Source: Bicyclus anynana (lineage: Eukaryota; Arthropoda; Insecta; Lepidoptera; Nymphalidae). From it: a stretch of DNA of 64,000 nucleotides. The position numbers were made by a program, and so were the translations under genes. The notes below the pieces were generated by a model. That model worked only from the letters and a program-made list of their open reading frames with translations, did not search any database and was not told the origin of the DNA. The stretch lies in contig NC_069084.1 of the NCBI RefSeq assembly GCF_947172395.1, positions 2,791,107 through 2,855,106 of the forward strand, written 5' to 3'. Shown one piece after another: positions 60,106 to 64,000 of this stretch. Within the stretch, counting starts at the first letter, position 1; each line of letters begins with the position of its first letter.

Positions 60106-60847
60106 GTTTAAATATATAATTACCTTGACAAAGTTTTTAGTAAATCGTTTTTAGTAAATCCTATGACTTTAATTATTGGAAGTGTTGAAAAAAAGTCGCG
60201 ATATAACAACACAATGCATGATGGTTCCGTCTTTTATAAATCTAATAGCACACCCTCCATGACATTTAAGTGACTATCTTGTAAGAACAGCTTACAAAAA
60301 TGTTCTACCTTCTAAAAAACTTTAAATAGCTTAGAAAATTAAAAAACACGTTTTTGCTATGAAGCTAATATAGAACGCCTAAATGGGAACGTACAATAAA
60401 AATTGACACCGATTTTTTCGCAGACGAAGTCACTGGCGTCTGCTAGTTCTGTGATAATTAAATTCCAAAGAATATCCCATCTTTAAAAGTAAAGATGAGG
60501 TATAAAAAGCAGAATTTGATCTTTTCTTTCTATATCAACGTAAAGTCAAGAAATCCCAATGACGTAACCTTTAAACTTTTACGACGGCTTAACCAGTCGA
60601 GCCCTGAATTCTCAATTCTGATACTCAATCGGTTATTACAATACTTTTACTGCACACTAAATTTTTAGGGCAGCGTAAAATGTTACATAGCAGCTTTATT
60701 GAAGGGTGGATATTGGAGGTACGAAAGAATAGTGGTATTATTGCAATAAATAAATATTAAACGCACAAAATCAAGAGGATGAAAAATTTAATAAACGAAT
60801 ATTGCGTAAAGGCAAAGGTTTTACTATTAGATATGTTACGTGCCTGC

Positions 60848-61108
60848 AAAATCACCGTAAATGATAAAGGTGCTTGGAGGCCATTGGATCAGCTTCCATC
60901 TTCACGCGAGAAGTAAAACTATATATAACAAATGTAATATTGTCATCAATTATTGTAAATTATATTACGTTATGATTTTTTTTTAATAGAGCAACTGTTG
61001 AGTTTCTTGCCGGTTTCTTCTTAGCAGAACTTGCCTTCCGAAACCGGTGGTAGAATCTTTACAAATAGTCAACTTACGTATCAAAACTGAGCCAATTTGA
61101 AATAAATG
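60848..61108 (-). repeat. Family E element inserted into a family C element
   Basis: Flanked on the left by family C sequence tgcaaaatcaccg and on the right by its continuation caaaaagtgatccg; family C resumes to about 61295. Confidence 0.65.
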
Positions 61109-61443
61109 AAACAAAAAGTGATCCGAAATTAGCTACTCCAATGAGAGCACACATGCATAATTTTGTGTTTAATTTTATTAAAAATTTAATATATTTATTA
61201 ATATATAGTTTTTACACTTATTGAACACACAACTCGACATTGTACACAAAATTTAGGTATTATTTGTTTGAATATCTTTCGTTGTTTACAATGCAACTAA
61301 ATGAAATCAAGACAATTAGCCTCTTTTGTCCGCCTCAGTTTGGATGCGCTAGTGACATACTTATCTATAGTATACAATCGTATATGCGTATAGGCTTAAT
61401 TAATTACCCGACTGCAAGAGGGGATATGTTTTTCGCGCGTATC

Positions 61444-61468
61444 TTGTATGTATGTATGTATGTATGTA
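61444..61468. repeat. Microsatellite (TGTA)n
   Basis: About six tandem tgta units. Confidence 0.9.
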
Positions 61469-62128
61469 ATATTCTTTATTACCTCATATCTTCTAAATCG
61501 CTTAACGAATTTACGTAATTAAGATATCGTTAGATTCGTTTTAATGAACCAAGTGTTCTTAGATATGTGAAGAAAAAAAAAACCAATACGACGAATAAGG
61601 ACGCTATAGACTCAAGGTGAAAAAAAATGTTTTTTCGAATATTACGATATGGATATAAAATTCAAGGACTCATCAAGAGGATTTCTAAATTGTATATCAT
61701 GGCCATATTAAAAAAAAACCTACAATTAGAAATACGTTATTTAATAACTATATACACTATACAAAATACGCAAGGCGTATTATATACTATATTTTATTTA
61801 TACTTACATTATTTAGGTACATAGTTAGCCATCCTCATAAGCTTTTGTGAGGATAGCGAGTCCACTAATTATAATATTATACTAACTATATTTTATTTTA
61901 ATTACTATATTACTCTAATTAATTAATTAATAATAACATCAATGTCCTTGATAATGCTTGCGTTCGCAGATCGTTTAAGAAAACACAACAAAACAAACCG
62001 AACTCTATCAAAATAGAGTCGTGACTCAGAGAGCTATGCGGATAAATATAGTTTTTTATTGGAACAGAGTTCCAGCTAAAGTTTACCAACAGCTGATTGG
62101 ACATGTCTGCTGGTTATTTTAGACGTAA

Positions 62129-62503
62129 GCCCTCATTCGCACGAGAGTTTTTTTACCGGACGTAAAAAAAGCGTTCAAATTTAACAAATGCATTCCCAAG
62201 TATATGTTCACACGACAGCGTTTTTAAAACACAACGCTTTTTTTCGGACAGTGTAACAAATGCAATCCCAAGTTTATATGTTCACACGACAGCGTTTTTA
62301 AAACACAACGCTTTTTTTCGGACAGTGTAACAAATGCAATCCCAAGTTTATATGTTCACACGACAGCGTTTTTAAAACACAACGCTTTTTTCGAGCAGTG
62401 TTGCATTTTCAATTTTGGGCGTTCGAAATAGACCTTTTAACTTTATACTATATTTGAACGCTTTTTTAACGTCCGTTAATAAAACTCTCGTGCGAATGAG
62501 GGC
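62129..62503. mobile_element. Harbinger/Tourist-type MITE with internal 74-bp triplication
   Basis: TIRs GCCCTCATTCGCACGAGAGT and the complement ACTCTCGTGCGAATGAGGGC, extending imperfectly inwards past the CGGACGT/ACGTCCG block. Flanked by TAA at 62126-62128 and 62504-62506. Inside, a unit of about 72-74 bp (taacaaatgcaatcccaag ... aacgctttttttcggacag) is repeated three times (about 62182-62400), each with a small hairpin agcgtttt / aaaacacaacgct. No transposase. Confidence 0.82.
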
Positions 62504-62657
62504 TAACACGTTGAATGTCTAATAATATTTCATATTAATTTCACACTTAAGAAGAGGAAGCCATAAAATTATACAGAGGAAAGTTTTAATGCCTAACCAT
62601 GTACCAGGATATCAGAATGGGAGTTATGTTTGATTTTGGAAGCCAACGCGGTATGCG

Positions 62658-62805
62658 TTTCTAGTGTCAGCCACTGACGATCAAGTAAACTTACATGCCT
62701 GAAGCTAACGGCTTGACAACCGATAAAACTGGTCGTGTGTTGGTCGCCATGTGCATGACATCAAGCCGATCGCGACCAACACACGATTATCGGTTGTGAA
62801 GTGTA
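62658..62805. mobile_element. Fold-back element, family G copy 1
   Basis: Arms aaccgataaaactggtcgtg tgttggtcgc and gcgaccaacacacgattatcggtt. The lead sequence gtcagccactgacgatcaa is shared with copy 2. Confidence 0.6.
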
Positions 62806-63404
62806 TTTTTTTTGACCTGACAACGTCTTGTAATTCGATGGAGCGGCTGCACACTTGAAAAAAGATGACGTCATGCGTCGTTCCCTCGCTCTAGGTTTGC
62901 CAACTTTTTTTCCAGAAATGAAGTATATTCTGGTCTATGAAGATTATTAAACAGTATTTTAGAAAAACGAACATTTTCTTTTGAAAAATGCAACCATTCC
63001 ATTAGTATTTTATAAGACGTTGTCACATTCAATTATGTTCAGTAAACCGACTTTACAGACAACCGATTTTTTTAATAGAACTTTTTTTAGTATTTGTTGC
63101 GGCGACAAAAATCATCTGTGTATATGTTAACTGTCTTACTATCACAGTTCATGAAATGCTGAAGACGGACGGCCAGCGGAGTCTTATAACCCGTGCGCAT
63201 TGACTTGACACCTGGCTACCAGACACATCCATACAAACACAGTACAAACATCATTCGAGCGAGGTACCTATCAAGTTAATCCGCACGAGCTTTAGTAATA
63301 AGGTCGGTTTTATCCTCTGGATATCCGTATCAAGAGGATAAAACTATAAAAAAAATATAGTACGTAGTTAGTATCACATCACACTAATATGTAAATGCGA
63401 AAGT

Positions 63405-63578
63405 TTGTGTGTAATGCACGCCATTGACGATCAATTATTCTCACGTTTCTGCAGCACCCACGACTATAACTGATCGTGTATTGGTCGCTGCGTGCATGAC
63501 GGCTCGACTTATGAAACGTCTTCGCTGCCGTTTGCGCTGCAGAAACGTGAGAATAAATGACCGTCAATGGCTGACTTA
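63405..63578. mobile_element. Fold-back element, family G copy 2
   Basis: Arms gccattgacgatcaattattctcacgtttctgcagc and gctgcagaaacgtgagaataaatgaccgtcaatggc, imperfect 36-bp inverted repeat; the central part (gatcgtgtattggtcgctgcgtgcatgac) resembles copy 1. Confidence 0.7.
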
Positions 63579-63597
63579 AGTGTGCGTGTCAGTGTGT

Positions 63598-63778
63598 ATG
63601 TTTGTCCCTCCTTTGTGCTGAGGCTACTGAAGCGATTTGGCTGAAATTATGAATCGAAATAAATTTTACTCTGGATTAACACATAAGCTACTTTTCATCC
63701 CGGTAAAATCCATGGTTCCCGCAGGATTTGTGATAAGCTGAATTCCACGCGGACGAAGTCGCGGGCGTCCGCTAGTGT
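63598..63778 (-). repeat. Common lepidopteran repeat (variant 2), full 5' half
   Basis: tgaagcgatttggctgaaattatg ... ggattaacacataagctacttttcatcc ... acgcggacgaagtcgcgggcgtccgctagtg. Confidence 0.8.
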
Positions 63779-64000
63779 AAAATAAAATTGGCGTAATATC
63801 AGAATAGTCAAGCTTTTAATATTCGTAATAAACAACATTCCATGTTGCCCATTGCCCAAACGATAGGCGTGCTAGTAGCCCAAAAATGGCTGACGTCATT
63901 GCTTGCGTCATAGCCGTACAATTAAACGAAGCACTTCGAATATTTGTACTTATGTGGGTACGTGCTCTTTCTACAAATGCCAACGTTGAATTATCTACAG

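Noticed and set aside
62182..62400. CRISPR-like array
   Set aside because: Three direct repeats of 72-74 bp without distinct spacers inside a MITE in a eukaryotic genome.

Overview
The window is nuclear genomic DNA from an insect, almost certainly a moth or butterfly (Lepidoptera). The evidence is an AT-rich background, spliced genes with GT-AG introns, at least two tRNA-derived SINE families, decayed LINE 3' ends encoding a GRP..RWTDDIKRVAGSRW-type tail, Harbinger-type MITEs with TAA target duplications, and the common repeat carrying a CGCGACTTCGTCCGCG core. There is no bacterial-style gene organisation, no CRISPR array and no rRNA.

One gene dominates. On the minus strand, about 21.7-45.9 kb carries the middle and 3' part of the presynaptic active-zone scaffold gene bruchpilot (brp), the insect ELKS/CAST/ERC homologue. 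I assembled 14 exons from 45857 down to 26413. Their lengths sum to 4968 nt (1655 codons plus TAA) and every junction keeps frame. The first seven (45857-39827) match the conserved ERC coiled-coil core. The next seven (38893-26413) encode the long insect Bruchpilot-type coiled coil ending in MDLQQ. The N-terminal exons are not visible and must lie beyond 64000, so the intron upstream of 45857 is more than 18 kb.

Further downstream, past the Bruchpilot stop codon, a second exon set (25759, 24668, 23510, 22638, 21859) encodes an ERC-type C-terminal tail (LEEALKES..AERE, then ISEKD). Its first exon starts in the phase left by exon 39827-40572 and by exon 30193-30332. I infer that this locus can make two proteins from one N-terminal half: a long Bruchpilot and a shorter vertebrate-like ERC. 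A third possible ending, a read-through of the donor at 44008 with strongly coding-like base use, would give a truncated protein.

Elsewhere: 1-21.7 kb is intergenic or 3'-flanking DNA with SINEs, LINE remnants and long AT-rich stretches with no recognised gene. 46-64 kb is upstream intron rich in repeats, with one candidate small spliced plus-strand gene nested in it (50501-51134). Several MITEs and perfect hairpins sit inside brp introns, some close to splice sites.
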